A stretch of 6,791 nucleotides of DNA from Planctomycetales bacterium (lineage in GTDB: Bacteria > Planctomycetota > Planctomycetia > Planctomycetales > Planctomycetaceae), in contig JAGVKR010000694.1 of the NCBI GenBank assembly GCA_020050375.1, forward strand, positions 1 to 6,791. Direction: 5' to 3'. Below, in pieces: positions 5,637 through 6,791 of this stretch. The notes beneath the pieces were generated by a model. That model was not told the origin of the DNA. It saw nothing but the letters and a program-made list of their open reading frames with translations, and ran no database searches. Each line of letters opens with the position of its first letter. Position 1 is the first letter of the stretch. The translations under genes were made by a program, and so were the position numbers.

Positions 5637-6791
5637 ATGCGAATCGCATCCACGCTTGCAGCCATGTTATTCTGTTCGGTCGCCGGGGGAGGTGTTTGGG
5701 CGGCGGACTGGGTCGAATTTCGCGGTCCCACCGGTCAGGGGCTGGCAACGGCGACCGGGCTCCCCACCCGCTGGAGCGCAACCGACAACATCGCCTGGCG
5801 TACGGAAATTCCCGGGAAGGCCTGGTCGTCCCCGATTCTGCTCAAGGAGCGGATTTACCTGACGACCGCCGTCCCCCTCGAGGACCGCGACGACTCACCC
5901 CACTCGCTAAGGGCCTTGTGCCTGGATGCCGGTGACGGAAAGCTGATGTGGGATATCGAAATCTTTCGGCAGCGCGAGGGGGTGAAGATTCACGGCAAAA
6001 ACAGTCACGCCAGCCCTACACCGATCACCGACGGACGAAAGGTTTTCGTGCACTTCGGGACGCACGGGACAGCCGCCCTCGACCTCGAAGGTAATGTCCT
6101 CTGGAGGAACCAGGATCTCAAGTACAACCCGCAGCATGGCAGTGGCGGTTCGCCCGTCCTCGTCGACGGGCTGCTGGTCGTGAGCTGCGACGGGCTCGAC
6201 GTTCAATTCGTGGCGGCGCTCGATGAAACGACCGGCAAGATCCGCTGGAAGGTGCCCAGAAACACAAAACCCGAAAAGGGCTTTTCGTTCTGCACTCCGC
6301 TCGTGATCGAGGTCGCAGGCCGTCGCCAGTTGATCAGCACCGGTTCGGACGCCGTGTTCGCCTACAACCCGCACGATGGCAGCGAAATCTGGAAGGTGGC
6401 ATATCCGGGGGGGTTTTCGGTCGTTCCGAGACCGGTCTACGGCCAGGGACTGCTGTTCGTCTGCACCGGTTTCAACACGCCATCACTGTTGGCGATCCGC
6501 CCGGAAGGTGCGGCTGGCGACGTTACCGAGACGCATGTCCCCTGGCGCCTGAAGAAGGCAGTCCCCAACAGTCCGTCGCCGCTCTTGATCAATGACGCCC
6601 TGTACCTGATCAGCGACAACGGCGTGGCCACCTGTCTTGAGGCGGGGACCGGCAAGCAGCGCTGGCAGAACCGCATCGGAGGGAATTTCTCGGCCTCTCC
6701 CGTGTTTGCCGATGGCAAGATCTATCTTCAAAGCGAAGAAGGCGAAGGAATCGTTCTGAAGGCCAACCCCGGCGAGTATGAAGAACTGGCC
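5637..6791 (+). CDS. Secreted PQQ-like (BamB-like) beta-propeller protein, 3' end beyond the window
   Basis: The frame is open from ATG 5637 through the right edge, giving 385 codons with no stop, so the carboxy terminus is missing. AAAGGA at 5621-5626 lies ten bases before the start. Residues 1-22 form a signal peptide: MRIAS, a hydrophobic core, and a probable signal peptidase I cut after VWA, followed by ADWVEFRGP. The mature part begins with the WxxFRG motif common in planctomycete proteins of this type. Repeated blade endings show PQQ-like propeller repeats: LDAGDGKLMW (96-105), LDLEGNVLW (148-156), LDETTGKIRW (195-204), YNPHDGSEIW (243-252) and LEAGTGKQRW (334-343). Strands such as SGGSPVLVDGLLVVS and NFSASPVFADGKIYL complete the blades. 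Relatives usually run a little over 400 residues, so only a small piece is probably lost. These proteins lie outside the cytoplasm and may act as scaffolds or bind ligands. No quinoprotein dehydrogenase catalytic signature is seen, so enzymatic activity is not claimed. Confidence 0.9.
   Translation, partial: MRIASTLAAMLFCSVAGGGVWAADWVEFRGPTGQGLATATGLPTRWSATDNIAWRTEIPGKAWSSPILLKERIYLTTAVPLEDRDDSPHSLRALCLDAGDGKLMWDIEIFRQREGVKIHGKNSHASPTPITDGRKVFVHFGTHGTAALDLEGNVLWRNQDLKYNPQHGSGGSPVLVDGLLVVSCDGLDVQFVAALDETTGKIRWKVPRNTKPEKGFSFCTPLVIEVAGRRQLISTGSDAVFAYNPHDGSEIWKVAYPGGFSVVPRPVYGQGLLFVCTGFNTPSLLAIRPEGAAGDVTETHVPWRLKKAVPNSPSPLLINDALYLISDNGVATCLEAGTGKQRWQNRIGGNFSASPVFADGKIYLQSEEGEGIVLKANPGEYEELA

Noticed and set aside
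4988..5731. Minus-strand open frame of 247 codons
   Set aside because: It covers greA and the start of the beta-propeller gene in antisense. Both sense proteins carry unmistakable family motifs.

Overview
The window reads as a piece of a GC-rich chromosome from a member of the Planctomycetes. The basis is the gene mix: a secreted PQQ-like beta-propeller protein, a Gfo/Idh/MocA oxidoreductase, a TIM-barrel sugar isomerase/epimerase, a DUF4160/DUF2442 pair, and a decayed four-helix-bundle (S23-type) gene enclosed by long inverted repeats. This is inference from gene content; no rRNA or other phylogenetic marker is present. All recognisable genes are on the + strand.

Layout. Positions 1-238 hold no gene I can support, only GC-rich inverted repeats ahead of the first gene. 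Positions 239-1468 encode a cupin-type protein resembling class I mannose-6-phosphate isomerase. Thirteen bases after its stop begins a 461-bp element (1482-1942) with perfect 39-bp terminal inverted repeats. Inside it is a four-helix-bundle pseudogene that has lost its middle and shifted frame. The right arm ends 18 bases before the start of a TIM-barrel sugar phosphate isomerase/epimerase-like gene (1961-3013). A compact two-gene unit follows, DUF4160 (3063-3323) and DUF2442 (3341-3637), of toxin-antitoxin-like appearance. Then come a Gfo/Idh/MocA dehydrogenase (3723-4865), a structured intergenic region with a nested hairpin, greA (5036-5515) and the 5' part of a secreted PQQ-like beta-propeller gene (5637 to the right edge, no stop in the window).

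How the genes may work together. The cupin isomerase-like protein, the TIM-barrel isomerase/epimerase and the NAD(P)-dependent oxidoreductase are all sugar-modifying enzyme types and could form one catabolic set (inference; the substrate cannot be read from the sequence). Two accessory insertions, the inverted-repeat element and the DUF4160/DUF2442 pair, sit precisely between them without breaking a gene. greA is a housekeeping transcription factor with no evident link to the sugar genes. The beta-propeller gene has its own ribosome binding site and signal peptide and may act outside the cytoplasm.

The most interesting part is 1482-1942: a small, apparently non-autonomous unit of two 39-bp inverted arms around the remains of a four-helix-bundle gene. 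It recalls the 23S rRNA intervening sequences that carry S23 genes, but here it lies between protein-coding genes. No CRISPR array, tRNA, rRNA or transposase was seen.
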